In this document: positions 52,102 through 62,050 of the stretch, one piece after another
Position numbering within the stretch: the first letter of the stretch is position 1
Layout of the letters: each line of letters starts with the position of its first letter
DNA from: Shewanella oneidensis MR-1
GTDB taxonomy: Bacteria; Pseudomonadota; Gammaproteobacteria; Enterobacterales; Shewanellaceae
Direction: 5' to 3'
Assembly (NCBI RefSeq): GCF_000146165.2
Contig: NC_004347.2
Span: forward strand, 3,100,001 to 3,164,000
DNA length: 64,000 bases
The notes under the pieces: generated by a model
What the model was told of the DNA's origin: nothing
What the model saw: the letters and a program-made list of their open reading frames with translations, nothing else
Database searches by the model: none
Position numbers and translations under genes: made by a program

Positions 52102-53079
52102 TCAGTTACTGTTAAAGTGCTGGCAGCTTGACGCAAAGTGCCGTCGTCGCTTTTCAAGATGTTCGCAGTAATCGCTCAGTTCTTGTAATGTGCCTACTGG
52201 ACCGTGAAATAGTTTGCCAAACTCGGTGGTTAGCTTGAGCCAATTGTCATGGGGGATATTTAATCTTGTCAGTATCTTGGCGCTATTTTCACTGATGTAT
52301 CCACGTTTATCGTTGCGAATAATTCGGCCAGTATCATCTACCAATTGAAGGTAATCCGTTAAGGAAAACCCAATGCCATTGGGTTGGTTGTCGCACTCGT
52401 TCCCAATAAAAGGCAGTAGATTGCTCGGCTGCTCACCTTTTAATGCGGCCCGAATACGCAGTTGAATACTGGTATGGTCGGATTGTTCTGGTGTATCAGC
52501 CAGTTGCGCTCTAATGGGATTCAAATCGACGTAAGTCATACAAGCTAATACAGCGGCGTCATCGAGTAGGGCTTGTGACTTAAAGCGACCTTCCCAAAAA
52601 CGCCCAGTGCAGTTATCCTCTTGATTTGCTTGTCTTGCGATAGGTTCATTGAGGCAACGCATAAACCATGAAATATCACACAAACGACTGCGATAAAGGG
52701 CAATTGAATGCTTTAATCTGTTGACCTCATGGGCTTCAACTAACTCACCTCTTACGAATTTTTGCGTTAATTCATCGCCCTTAAACAACTTATGCCACTG
52801 CTCAAGGACTTCGCGGTCAGTCCAACAATTGACAGTCTCGATATCCACCCGCAACACCACATGCAGATGATTCGACATCACCGCAAATGCTGCGATATCG
52901 ATGGCAAAAACTGCTTCAAGTTCAAACAATAATGACTCCACCCAAGCGCGGCGATGGTCATAGTTTTTACCCGAGTAACTATCATCGCCACATAAAAAAG
53001 CCCGCCGAACCACGCGGCTACAGCAATGGTAAAAGGGAGTGTCTTCAAGACTTATCTGGGTTCTGCGAGGGCGCGGCAT
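52102..53079 (-). CDS. REP-associated tyrosine transposase (RAYT)
   Basis: 325 residues from MPRPRRTQISLEDTPFYHCC, with AAGGAGG before the ATG. The Y1/HUH-type domain has NHLHVVLRVD (HUH pair) and the GRFWEGRFKSQALLDDAAVL block typical of RAYTs; the catalytic Tyr may be in the IALYRSRL helix. RAYTs are single-copy relatives of IS200 transposases that mobilise short REP palindromes. A palindrome-bearing repeat lies just upstream. Confidence 0.88.
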   Translation of the reverse strand: MPRPRRTQISLEDTPFYHCCSRVVRRAFLCGDDSYSGKNYDHRRAWVESLLFELEAVFAIDIAAFAVMSNHLHVVLRVDIETVNCWTDREVLEQWHKLFKGDELTQKFVRGELVEAHEVNRLKHSIALYRSRLCDISWFMRCLNEPIARQANQEDNCTGRFWEGRFKSQALLDDAAVLACMTYVDLNPIRAQLADTPEQSDHTSIQLRIRAALKGEQPSNLLPFIGNECDNQPNGIGFSLTDYLQLVDDTGRIIRNDKRGYISENSAKILTRLNIPHDNWLKLTTEFGKLFHGPVGTLQELSDYCEHLEKRRRHFASSCQHFNSN

Positions 53080-53096
53080 ACAAACCTCCTTGTTCA

Positions 53097-53154
53097 ATGC
53101 TTAACCTAAGCATAGTAGGAGGCTAACGGCAGCGCCATTAAGGCTGGGTGTCCA
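53097..53154. repeat. REP-like 5' flank, copy A
   Basis: Hairpin ATGCTT-AACCT(A)-AAGCAT, then AGTAGGAGG, and the boundary CTGGGTGTCCA. It is nearly the same as copy B at 53720-53777 and lies in the same place relative to its RAYT gene. Confidence 0.75.
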
Positions 53155-53702
53155 ATTTTCGCGCAGGCTAACTCGGCGGCTTCATCCAGCAAGGCCTGGG
53201 ATTTAAACCGTCCTTCCCAGAAGCGACCTGTACAGTTATCTTCTTGATTTGCTTGCCTTGCGATAGGTTCATTTAAGCAGCGCATAAACCATGAAATATC
53301 ACACAAACGACTGCGATAAATGGCAATTGAATGCTTTAATCTGCTGACCTCATAGGCTTCAACTAACTCACCTTTGGCGAATTTTTGCGTTAATTCATCG
53401 CCTTTAAACAACTTATGCCATTGCTCAAGTACTTCGCGGTCAGTCCAACGATTGGCACTGTCTATATCGACCCTAAGCACCAGATGCAGATGATTCGACA
53501 TAACCGCAAACGCTGCCACATCAATAGCAAAAATGGCTTCAAGTTCAAATAATAATGACTCAACCCAAGTGCGGCGATGGTCATAGTTTTTACCCGAATA
53601 GGTATCATCGCCACATAAAAATGCACGCCGCACCACGCGACTATAGCAATGGTAATAAGGCGTGTCTTCAAGACTTATTTGAGTTCGGCGAGGACGGGGC
53701 AT
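53106..53702 (-). pseudogene. Truncated second RAYT gene
   Basis: The first ~182 codons are nearly the same as the intact RAYT next to it, through GRFKSQALLDEAAELAC. The frame then passes into the REP-like flank of the other copy and stops; about 140 C-terminal residues are missing. A head-to-tail duplication followed by deletion, or insertion of one unit into the other, would explain it. The HUH domain is complete, so activity is not excluded. Confidence 0.85.
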
Positions 53703-53719
53703 AAAAACCTCCATGTTTA

Positions 53720-53777
53720 ATGCTTAACCAAAGCATAGTTGGAGGTTAACTACCGCGCCATTAAGGATGGGTGTCCA
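53720..53777. repeat. REP-like 5' flank, copy B
   Basis: ATGCTT-AACCA-AAGCAT hairpin followed by AGTTGGAGG and ATGGGTGTCCA. The IS3 remnant starts right after TGTCCA, so this marks the element boundary. Confidence 0.75.
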
Positions 53778-54021
53778 TGTTTTACGAGCTAGCATGGGTG
53801 ATGTGGGTGCGTGTTGGGATAATGCCGTTGTTGAGCGTTTCTTTGGTAGCTTGAAACACAATTGGATTTTTAAAGTTGCTCAACCAACAAGGGAGTTTAT
53901 GAAGCAAGATGTGACGGCTTACATGAAATATTACAACTTGGAGCGGCTTCATTCTGCTAATGACGATCTGTCACCTGTAGAGTTTGAGAATTCTCAAGTA
54001 AAAGTGTCCAGTTTGGGTTGA
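53767..54021 (+). pseudogene. IS3-family transposase remnant (OrfB C-terminus)
   Basis: The 84-codon frame holds the end of an IS3-type integrase domain: MGDVGACWDNAVVERFFGSL, then YYNLERLHSANDDLSPVEFE. The first catalytic Asp and the N-terminal half are absent; the 5' side is cut at the RAYT unit. Followed by CCAGTTTGGGTTGACCAGTA, probably close to the right end of the element. Confidence 0.88.
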
Positions 54022-54106
54022 CCAGTACACCTTCTAGGGGTTCACTCTAATCGGTCGGTTCTTGCTGGGGCTCACGTGGCCATTAAATGTCGATAACGTG
54101 TGCTTT

Positions 54107-54730
54107 TTACACAACACTTTCTCGTTCTTTGCTGGTCACTAGACTGCCTAACTTGCTGATGAGTTGAGTGCGAATTTTATCCGATGAGGTTTGTTTTGCG
54201 ACTTGTAATTCAGCAGGCGTGATGCCGACCACTTGCAATAAATCGACGCGGCCCGATTTGAGGCTAAAACAGTGCGGAAATGAAACTGGCTGGGTAAACA
54301 TCATAGTGCGAATGGCGTCAGACAAGGCGAGCGGTACTCGATCGCCATCACCCAGCAAGGGGAAATCTCCCATCTGTCCTGCTGCGAGTAATAAGTTATA
54401 GGCCATGAGCATTTGTAGAACTTCAACTGCCCACGTTTCCTCTTTCTCTGTTTCTATAATGAATTCGACACCAAGACCAGAGTGCTCCTCGGGTTCGTTG
54501 GTTTCCCAAGGATTAGACATCCCCGAGGTGATATATGCCCATGTACTTCTGTTGCCATTGGGGGGAGATTTAAAAACACCATGGGTTAGCCAGCGAGGAT
54601 TGATACCGCTTGCACTCATGCGCTTAAATAGCTCATGGGATAGCGGAAAAATCCCCAGCCCAGTGTCACCCAATATTGCTTTATATGCTGTGACTTCTCT
54701 TTCTTCCCAAGACGCTTCAAGAAAGTTCAT
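54107..54730 (-). CDS. SUFU-domain protein (putative immunity protein)
   Basis: 207 residues from MNFLEASWEEREVTAYKAIL; AAAGGA lies seven bases upstream, better than the TTG at 54799. The motifs WAYITSGMSNPWE, SGLGVEFIIETEKE and LQMLMAYNLLLAAGQ are those of the bacterial Suppressor-of-Fused domain, described as an immunity protein fold of polymorphic toxin systems. No toxin gene is visible beside it, so it may be an orphan left among insertion sequences. Confidence 0.85.
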   Translation of the reverse strand: MNFLEASWEEREVTAYKAILGDTGLGIFPLSHELFKRMSASGINPRWLTHGVFKSPPNGNRSTWAYITSGMSNPWETNEPEEHSGLGVEFIIETEKEETWAVEVLQMLMAYNLLLAAGQMGDFPLLGDGDRVPLALSDAIRTMMFTQPVSFPHCFSLKSGRVDLLQVVGITPAELQVAKQTSSDKIRTQLISKLGSLVTSKERESVV

Positions 54731-54950
54731 GTTTATTCCTTTAAACTGCACTGTATCATCCGAACCCGTTCCCATAACGTAGGTACGGGGTAGGTTCAAT
54801 GCAGTCGATTAATCATTAAAATAACTAAGTAAACTACCATTTTTACTTAATGAGATTCAAAGCTTTTGTATTAAAAACGAGATTTTACCGATAAAGACTG
54901 ATATCTGGGTTGAGGGAGATAATAAAAAGTACATATCGTGGGCGAGCTGA

Positions 54951-56243
54951 GGTAGTGTTCATAATTCTGTGTCATTTCAGTAAAATATTCAAAAACAGGA
55001 ATGACATATGACCCAACCTTTTAACTTCGAACAAGCCCTTAAAGATCTGCAATCAGGTAAAAGCCTCACAGGTAAAGACAGCATTCTTGGCCCACTGATC
55101 AAGCAACTCACTGAAGCGGCTCTCCAAGCTGAGCTTGAGCAGCATTTAGCGCATGATCCTCAGCCTAATCGTAAAAATGGCAAAACCCCTAAGACCATTA
55201 AGCATCCGTCCGGTAACTTTGAGTTAGACGCGCCTAGAGACCGCAATGGCACCTTTGAGCCTCAGTTGATTAAGAAAAATCAAACTACACTAACCGATGA
55301 AATCGAACGTAAAGTGTTATCGATGTTCAGTATAGGTATGAGCTATCGCGATATTAATCAACATGTTGAAGATATGTATGGGCTCAATGTGTCTAACGCA
55401 ACAGTCAGTGCTATCACTGATAAACTCATCCCCGAACTTAAAGCGTGGCAGCAGCGCCCATTAGATAGCCATTATCCTATCGTTTGGCTTGATGCGATAC
55501 ATTATAAAGTCAAAGAGGATGGGCGTTACGTCAGTAAAGCCGTTTACACATTGTTAGCGCTTAATATGAAAGGAAAAAAGGAAATTTTGGGGCTTCACTT
55601 GTCCGAAAATGAAGGCGCTAATTACTGGCTATCCGTACTGACCGATCTTAATAATCGTGGTGTAAAAGATATTCTTATCGCCTGTGTTGACGGCTTGACC
55701 GGTTTCCCTGAGGCCATAGCCAGTATCTTCCCTCATACGGAAACACAGCTATGCGTTATCCACCAGATCCGCAACTCAATGAAGTATGTCGCCTCAAAAA
55801 ATCAGAAAGCGTTTATGGCTGATTTAAAGCCTGTGTATCGAGCCGTGAGTAAAGAAGCCGCAGAGATGGCATTGGACGAACTGGAGGCCAAATGGGGTGA
55901 TGCTTATCCGTTGGTAATCAACTCTTGGCGTCGCAAATGGCATAATTTGTCCCATTATTTTAAGTACCCAGAACATATCAGGAAAGTGATTTACACGACC
56001 AATGCGGTTGAGGCTGTACATCGCCAATTTAGAAAGCTCACCAAAACCAAAGGTGCATTTCCTAATGAAAATAGCTTGTTGAAGCTACTTTACGCAGGCA
56101 TATTAAACGCCTCAGATAAATGGACTATGCCAATCCACAATTGGAGCCTTTGTTTATCTCAGTTAGCGATTTATTTTGAAGGACGTTTAGATAGCGTGCT
56201 AGAAATTTAAAAATTAGCCTGACACAGAATTTTGAACGCCCTC
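54951..56243 (+). mobile_element. IS256-family insertion sequence, complete
   Basis: Inverted ends GTTCATAATTCTGTGTCA (54957-54974) and TGACACAGAATTTTGAAC (56220-56237) flank one transposase gene; total near 1.29 kb. I could not fix the outer bases or an 8-bp duplication by eye, so the limits are approximate. Confidence 0.85.
55008..56210 (+). CDS. IS256-family transposase
   Basis: 400 residues, full length. Catalytic Asp in IVWLDAIHYKVKED, Asp in ILIACVDGLTGFPEA, and Glu in YTTNAVEAVHRQFRKLTKTKG, the IS256 (mutator) DDE pattern. No interruption, so probably functional. Confidence 0.95.
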   Translation: MTQPFNFEQALKDLQSGKSLTGKDSILGPLIKQLTEAALQAELEQHLAHDPQPNRKNGKTPKTIKHPSGNFELDAPRDRNGTFEPQLIKKNQTTLTDEIERKVLSMFSIGMSYRDINQHVEDMYGLNVSNATVSAITDKLIPELKAWQQRPLDSHYPIVWLDAIHYKVKEDGRYVSKAVYTLLALNMKGKKEILGLHLSENEGANYWLSVLTDLNNRGVKDILIACVDGLTGFPEAIASIFPHTETQLCVIHQIRNSMKYVASKNQKAFMADLKPVYRAVSKEAAEMALDELEAKWGDAYPLVINSWRRKWHNLSHYFKYPEHIRKVIYTTNAVEAVHRQFRKLTKTKGAFPNENSLLKLLYAGILNASDKWTMPIHNWSLCLSQLAIYFEGRLDSVLEI

Positions 56244-56315
56244 CCCTCTAATTAGAGATATAAATTTTTTCATATTATCACCACATAAACCATTCATTGT
56301 CCAACTCGTTAAGAT

Positions 56316-56343
56316 TGTTCATAATTCTATGTCAGACTAATTT
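56316..56343. repeat. Isolated IS256-type end
   Basis: GTTCATAATTCTATGTCAG followed by ACTAATTT matches the right end of the nearby IS256 element read inwards, but no transposase follows. It looks like a solo end of another, deleted copy. The bases to 56524 hold nothing else I can identify. Confidence 0.65.
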
Positions 56344-56524
56344 CGCAGATCGATATTGTTATCTATACGCTCCGAAAAAATAGATTGAAAGCCCAGAGTT
56401 CAGATAATAACAGACAAATTAAGTGGAATCTTTCTTTACGATTAAACAAAGAAAGACATTCAATTAGTTGCATGGTTACACTCCAGAAATTACTAATATT
56501 TCACTGTTCACTATGAACGTTTCA

Positions 56525-56947
56525 TTAGCTCAATGCTTGATAATCAAGACTGCCATTGTGATATAGTCTGAGTTCAATAAAATCTATTTGCTGTTTCAGT
56601 AATGACAATTGCTCTATTAACCACAGATAGCCGATTTTATAGGTCGTCTGTAAGAGTGCGATTAATTCATCCTCTGCCGTATACTCTTCATAAATATTTA
56701 ACATACTGGACCAATTGAACTCTTGAAAAGGCTCAATAGAGTCAGACTTTAGATCTGCCGTTAATAGCCAAACACCATTCATCATCGAAGTAACATCAAC
56801 AAAAAAATCACAATAAGCGTCACCTTGGGTATAGGAGAAATGAGCATAATCCCTGACAAGGCGAACAAAATCTTCTCGGTAGCTATCGAGCGTTTCTTTA
56901 ACTAAGCTCGCAGATATATCAATTCTTCCCATATTTACTTTTAGCAT
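56525..56947 (-). CDS. Hypothetical protein (140 aa)
   Basis: Not recognised. Helical, acidic and aromatic (KETLDSYREDFVRLVRDYAH, then FFVDVTSMMNGVWLL, DELIALLQTTYKIGYLWLIE). It lies at the edge of the insertion zone with lower G+C, so it may be part of acquired DNA. Start uncertain (56947 or 56932). Size and position would suit an immunity protein, but there is no sequence proof. Confidence 0.5.
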   Translation of the reverse strand: MLKVNMGRIDISASLVKETLDSYREDFVRLVRDYAHFSYTQGDAYCDFFVDVTSMMNGVWLLTADLKSDSIEPFQEFNWSSMLNIYEEYTAEDELIALLQTTYKIGYLWLIEQLSLLKQQIDFIELRLYHNGSLDYQALS

Positions 56948-56956
56948 CTTGCTCAA

Positions 56957-57381
56957 AATTGTCTCCCCAGTGATAGGGCTTTATTTTATGGCTGATAACC
57001 TACCTTAGCTTCAGCTATTCTCCAACCGAATTTTTTGTTAATACCAAAGTCATACTTTGCTCCATTGTAGAGGTTAACATTAAATTACAATACGTTAACT
57101 CAAGATTAAACCTTAGTAAGCAGAAGGTTTTCGATTAATACCTGCAAAAATGTGATTCAGTAATAGTTAACGCAACCTAGTATAGAGATAAAGAATGGCT
57201 GGTTTAGCCATATCAAGCAATGCTAAAAACCAAGTGAAGTTAACGATTGTGGATGTAAAAATGGCGGTACATCAGATGTAACCGCCATTTTTGTTTGGCT
57301 ATTAAGCTTTGCCAAGGGAGCGAGCGTTGAGATTCAAAACTAATTAGGATTCACAGAGCTAATCCACATAAAAGCAACCAC
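56957..57381. other. Intergenic stretch with terminator
   Basis: 425 bp without a gene. It contains the hairpin AAAAATGGCGGT / ACCGCCATTTTT (57257-57292) with inner ACAT/ATGT, an intrinsic terminator usable from both sides and probably that of the chemoreceptor gene. The rest shows nothing I can support. Confidence 0.6.
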
Positions 57382-58836
57382 TTAGCTGGTGCGATACTGC
57401 TTTAAAATGCCTTCAAGCTGAACCGAAGCATGTTGTAAATCATGTGCTAGGGTGACACTGCGCTGCGCCGTTTGTTTAATGGTATTGGATTGATGGCGTA
57501 TCTCATTAAGTTGAGCGGCGATATCACGGGCGGCAACACTTTGTTCTTCCGCCGATGCGGCAATTTGGCTACTCATATCAAATACAGCATTCACTGATTG
57601 CGCCATGCCTTCCACATCGCTGCCCACGGCAACAATGGCGCTACGGCTTTCATCGGCGCGATCCACAATCTCAGTGGTGATATTGGATAACTGACGAGTA
57701 CCAGACTGTAAGCCTTCGATCATCGCTTGGATCTCTACTGTTGCCTGCTGGGTTCGCCCTGCCAAAGTACGAACCTCGTCGGCAACCACCGCAAAGCCTC
57801 GGCCTTGCTCACCTGCGCGCGCCGCTTCAATAGCCGCATTCAGTGCCAGTAAGTTAGTCTGCCCTGAAATACTATTAATGGTGGTAACCACAGCATCGAT
57901 AGCCGCTGCATCCTTAGATAACTGTTCCACCGATGAAAACGCCGCACCAATTTTTGTGGAAAGCAAACCAATACTCTCCACTGTATGGCTAATACGTCCT
58001 TGGCTGGCGTTCATTTGAGTGGCGTTGTCCTTAGTCTGTTGCGAAGTGTTACTGGCATTGACCGATACTTCTTCAATGGCCGAAGTCATTTGTGCCATGG
58101 CCACTGCCACTGAATCTAAAAATTGATGCTGGGCACTAATTAACTCGCCACTAATTTTAGCCTGCTGATTAAACTCATCGGCGGCAAGGGAAAGTGTTTG
58201 GGCATTATTGCGGATCGCGCTGACCATTTCGCTCATATTGTCGGCGCAGCGGTCAATCTCGCGGGCAATTAAGCTAAAGTCATCACTGCCGAAAAAGTTT
58301 AATCTAAAACTCAAATCACCATCAGCTAAGCGTTTGATTACCATGTACATATCCCATAAACCACCGCCGAGGGAGGTTTAAATCCAATAGCTTAACTGGA
58401 ATAAGGGCAATAAACCGATGAGCGCCACCCAAAACATCAGGTTGGCATCGCTGCGACCATCGCTTTCCCATTGAGACACATTTTGCGACAGCTCGAGCGC
58501 ACTGCCAGATGCTACACTGGCGCTGGCGGTCACATTATCCCTTTGGCGCTGCGCCTCAGTTTGGCGAGGGACAATGCTCAGCCCATTCTCTCGGGCAAAT
58601 TGCGACAGGCTATCACCCGCTAATTGTTGTGCAGTCGCAACTTGCGCAAAGGCATCAACCGTCGCCTGCACCCGAGCAAGAGAAGCGGCCTCAAGGTTGC
58701 GATGGGCATGCTGGTAATTGACGAGTGCAATGGTCGCGGTGATCAACGCCACCATAGAGCAGACAATCCAAAATTTTCCGTTGAGACTGAACTTGATCAA
58801 TATGGCATCAATGGTGCGAAACTGGATTTGTTTCAT
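57382..58836 (-). pseudogene. Methyl-accepting chemotaxis protein split by an in-frame stop
   Basis: The 5' part (58378-58836) has TM1 (FWIVCSMVALITATIALVNY), a short periplasmic domain and TM2 (LMFWVALIGLLPLFQLSYWI), then TAA at 58378-58380. The same frame continues without shift: [20 protein letters not shown], a HAMP-like segment, and the full signalling domain with [20 protein letters not shown] at its tip (57382-58350). Removing the one stop gives about 484 residues, normal for this type. Either a nonsense mutation or a readthrough gene; the 3' part could be translated alone from ATG 58350. Confidence 0.88.
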
Positions 58837-58950
58837 CTTGATATTTCCTAGAACCTAAAGGCTATCGGGTACTAAATCAGCATTATAGCTCATCTATTCG
58901 ATCACTCTTTTAGCGCACAACTATCATGCGAGCACAAAAGTGATAGAAGA

Positions 58951-59442
58951 TTAATCTGCGCTGGCGATTTCAGAACGAGTTGCAGCAGACCATTTTTGGC
59001 GAAGGCTGATTAACTGCGCCGTCAATAAGCTCATGCAAAAACCTAACAATGCGCCCAACACTAAAGGCGGCACAATATTGACCACATCCCCTGCCATGGC
59101 AAAGGTAATACAGCAGCCAATAAACGCGCCAGGAATAAAGCTGAGTTTTTGATAACTGGCTTGCAGGCACATTGCCGAGGTGGCAATACCGGTAAACAGA
59201 TAGCCCATCACAGGGGAAACGAAGAAACTACTGCCGCTGATAATGAGCCAAGCCCAAAACACACCGGAAAGATTGGTGCACCAAGCCATCATCACGCCCT
59301 GAAAGCCCGCCTTGGGCTGAGCAAAAAACGTGCTGCAGCCTAAAAAGCCAATCCAAGTAACCAGATGAAAGGTGTCTGCGATACCACACCATATTGCGGC
59401 TAATAGCCCAGCCGAAATAGCGACTTGCCAACGATTTTCCAT
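58951..59442 (-). CDS. DUF1097 membrane protein
   Basis: 163 residues with about five hydrophobic segments and the family pattern FHLVTWIGFLGCSTFFAQ, VMGYLFTGIATSAMCL and PPLVLGALLGFC. Inner-membrane protein of unknown role, related to YcdZ-like proteins. AAAGGGG precedes the ATG. Confidence 0.88.
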   Translation of the reverse strand: MENRWQVAISAGLLAAIWCGIADTFHLVTWIGFLGCSTFFAQPKAGFQGVMMAWCTNLSGVFWAWLIISGSSFFVSPVMGYLFTGIATSAMCLQASYQKLSFIPGAFIGCCITFAMAGDVVNIVPPLVLGALLGFCMSLLTAQLISLRQKWSAATRSEIASAD

Positions 59443-59802
59443 GATGACCCCTTTGTATTGTTTTCACGGAAGTTAACTACTCAAATGCTCTCAAGGTGCA
59501 GCTGTATTATGGTGTTATAGCGCCCTTCACTTCCGTGTCATTCAATTTTTAGTAGGGATCTGCAATCGATAATTGACTCACAGGCCGACTAGGAACTGAT
59601 TCAAATGAATGAGTACGCGAGTCCGCATACCTTTAAATCACTTGAGTAAACATATTGGTTAAATTACCTCTTTTTTGGTAACAAAAACCTGATCTATTAC
59701 TAATTTTCGGCATTAATGCCCGTAAATTTACAAACAAGCAATGTATTTGTGGTAAAAAAACGAAAAAGGCGCTTTTTTGCTCATTAAAGCTCAGTAAACG
59801 GA
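59443..59802. other. Intergenic stretch before the molybdoenzyme operon end
   Basis: 360 bp, A+T-rich, no gene seen. Just after the molybdoenzyme stop the minus strand has a weak AAAAAG-CGC-CTTTTT hairpin (about 59760-59775) that may terminate the operon. Confidence 0.4.
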
Positions 59803-62049
59803 TTACACCTTTAACTGTTTATTTACCGGCAGATCTCGGATCCGCACTCCCGTGGCGGCAAATATGGCATTGGTTAGGCTAGGTGCCACAGGCGGCACGC
59901 CTGGCTCTCCTACGCCTGCGGGCGGTGCGTCCGAGTCGATGATAATAATCTCTATCTCAGGCACTTGGGGTAAACGCAGCAACGGATAATCATGGAAGTT
60001 AGACTGTACCACTTTACCCTCTTGGTAACTGATTTCCCCCATCAAGGCTAAGCTTAGACCAAACACAATCGCACCTTCGGTTTGCGCTTTCACCCTGTCA
60101 GGGTTAACCACAGTGCCGGCATCAATCGCAGCAATGGCATTGAGCACTTTAAGCTGTTTGTCCTCGCTTACCTCAACCCGCATCGCCACCGCAACCACAC
60201 TCACAAAACTGCGGTGCACCGCAAAGCCCCAACCTTGATTTTTACCCGCTTTAGGTGCCTTGGCCTGTGCTTGTTCAACCGCCTCAATCACCTTGAGGTA
60301 GCGGCCTATATCGACGGGATGGCGAGTTAACTCTTCACCATAGTTGCCATATTTAAAGCCTTGATTATCAAAGGTCTCTCGCCTTGGTTGCCCCAGTAAG
60401 CTGCGCCACATATCGGGGCAGGACAACTGCGCTTTATGGGCCATTTCATCAACAAAACTGCCCACGCCAAACCCATGCTGAATATTACATACCGATCGCA
60501 TCCAACCGATACGGCTGTGGGCGGTGGCCTTAACGGCCTCGTAGCGCAAATGCGGTAAAGCAAAGGGCACGTCCACAAAACCTAAATCCAACTCCCCATC
60601 GGACGGATATTCCACCCCTTCAGCAAAAGTGGAGCTGATCGACGGGAATCCCGTACGCGCCAGTAGCGCCGTAGGCTGGTTATTGGTATCGAACAAGGCC
60701 TGATAACATTGGGCACTAATGGCATGGTAATAACCGTTTTGGATTTCATCCTCACGGCTCCAACTGACCTTCACCGGCCGCTTGAGCTGCTTGGAGAGTA
60801 ATGCTGCCTCGACACTGAAATCCGGTTTGGACTTACGCCCAAAGCCGCCGCCCAGCAGGGTCACATTCACTTTGACCGCATCTTCGGCGATACCTAAGGC
60901 CGCGGCCACATTTTGCTGGGTGCTTTGTGGAGTCTGGGTTGACGCCCAAATTTCGCAGCCCTTCTCGGTCACATTGGCCGTCGCCACAGGCGGCTCAATG
61001 GAGGAATGGATAAGGTAAGGTACGGTATAAATTGCTTTAAGGGTATTTGCCTCTGGCCACGCTTTGACCTCATCGCCAACTTGACGAACTACTTTTCCAG
61101 GGGCTTGTACCTTGTCCACCAGCTCTTGCAGATAGGTTTTAGAATCGTGGCTGCTGTTGGCAGACTGAGTCCAAGTGACTTTTAGCGCTTTTCGCCCCTG
61201 TAGCGCACTCCAAGTGTTAGTGGCTACCACAGCAACGCCACCTAAGGCCTGAAAGGCGGGAGCGCCCTTGGGCGTAGGCAAACGGTACACATCAACCACA
61301 CCTTGCACCTTACGCGCCGCGGTATCATCAAGACTTGCCACATCACTCCCCAACACGGGTGGGCGAACAATGCTGGCATAAAGCATGTTATCCACTTGAA
61401 TATCATAGCCATAGACAGCTTTCCCCGTGAGCATGGCCTGCATATCGACGATTTGACGCGACGCTCCGATTTGCTTGAAATCCTTAACGGCTTTTAATCG
61501 CAGCGAATCGGCTGCAGGCAATGGTAACGCAGCCGCATCGAGGGCCAACTCGCCAAAACGGGCAGAGCGGCCAGATTTGGCATGCATGACTTTATGATCT
61601 TTGGCCTGCACTTCAGTCACGGGGACTTTCCAACGGGCAGCTGCGGCTTGCTCAAGCATAGTACGGGCCATCGCCCCCATCTCACGCATGCGGTCATAGT
61701 TTTCGCGGATACTACGGCTGCCATCGGTATTTTGACTGGCGTAGCGTTTGTCAGCGAGTCCTTGTATCGGCACGATTTTATCCCAATCGGCCTCAAGCTC
61801 CTCGGCCAAGATTTGCAAAATGCCGGTGCGGATCCCCTGCCCCATCTCAGAGCGGTGGCAGGTCAAATAGACCTTGTCATCCTCACCGATGGCAATAAAT
61901 AGATTGAGCCGCGCCTGTTGGTCCTGTGCCAATGCCATTGGGCTCCAACTTAAGCCACTCGCCCCAAGTGCGAGGCCGCCTCCAACTGCGCCGAAGAGTT
62001 TTAGCACATCGCGGCGACTGATATTTTCAACTGCGGTGAATGTACTCAT
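59803..62049 (-). CDS. Molybdopterin-binding subunit, isoquinoline-oxidoreductase-like
   Basis: 748 residues from MSTFTAVENISRRDVLKLFG; GGAGGG lies at good distance upstream and an earlier in-frame ATG would overlap the ferredoxin gene. The Tat signal SRRDVLKLFGAVGGGLALGA shows export of the folded enzyme. Xanthine-oxidase-family features: RSEMGQGIRTGILQILAEEL, LLGGGFGRKSKPDF and the catalytic Glu in GVGEPGVPPVAP. IorB-like proteins hydroxylate heterocycles or aldehydes; the substrate here is unknown. Confidence 0.9.
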   Translation of the reverse strand: MSTFTAVENISRRDVLKLFGAVGGGLALGASGLSWSPMALAQDQQARLNLFIAIGEDDKVYLTCHRSEMGQGIRTGILQILAEELEADWDKIVPIQGLADKRYASQNTDGSRSIRENYDRMREMGAMARTMLEQAAAARWKVPVTEVQAKDHKVMHAKSGRSARFGELALDAAALPLPAADSLRLKAVKDFKQIGASRQIVDMQAMLTGKAVYGYDIQVDNMLYASIVRPPVLGSDVASLDDTAARKVQGVVDVYRLPTPKGAPAFQALGGVAVVATNTWSALQGRKALKVTWTQSANSSHDSKTYLQELVDKVQAPGKVVRQVGDEVKAWPEANTLKAIYTVPYLIHSSIEPPVATANVTEKGCEIWASTQTPQSTQQNVAAALGIAEDAVKVNVTLLGGGFGRKSKPDFSVEAALLSKQLKRPVKVSWSREDEIQNGYYHAISAQCYQALFDTNNQPTALLARTGFPSISSTFAEGVEYPSDGELDLGFVDVPFALPHLRYEAVKATAHSRIGWMRSVCNIQHGFGVGSFVDEMAHKAQLSCPDMWRSLLGQPRRETFDNQGFKYGNYGEELTRHPVDIGRYLKVIEAVEQAQAKAPKAGKNQGWGFAVHRSFVSVVAVAMRVEVSEDKQLKVLNAIAAIDAGTVVNPDRVKAQTEGAIVFGLSLALMGEISYQEGKVVQSNFHDYPLLRLPQVPEIEIIIIDSDAPPAGVGEPGVPPVAPSLTNAIFAATGVRIRDLPVNKQLKV

Positions 62050-62050
62050 C

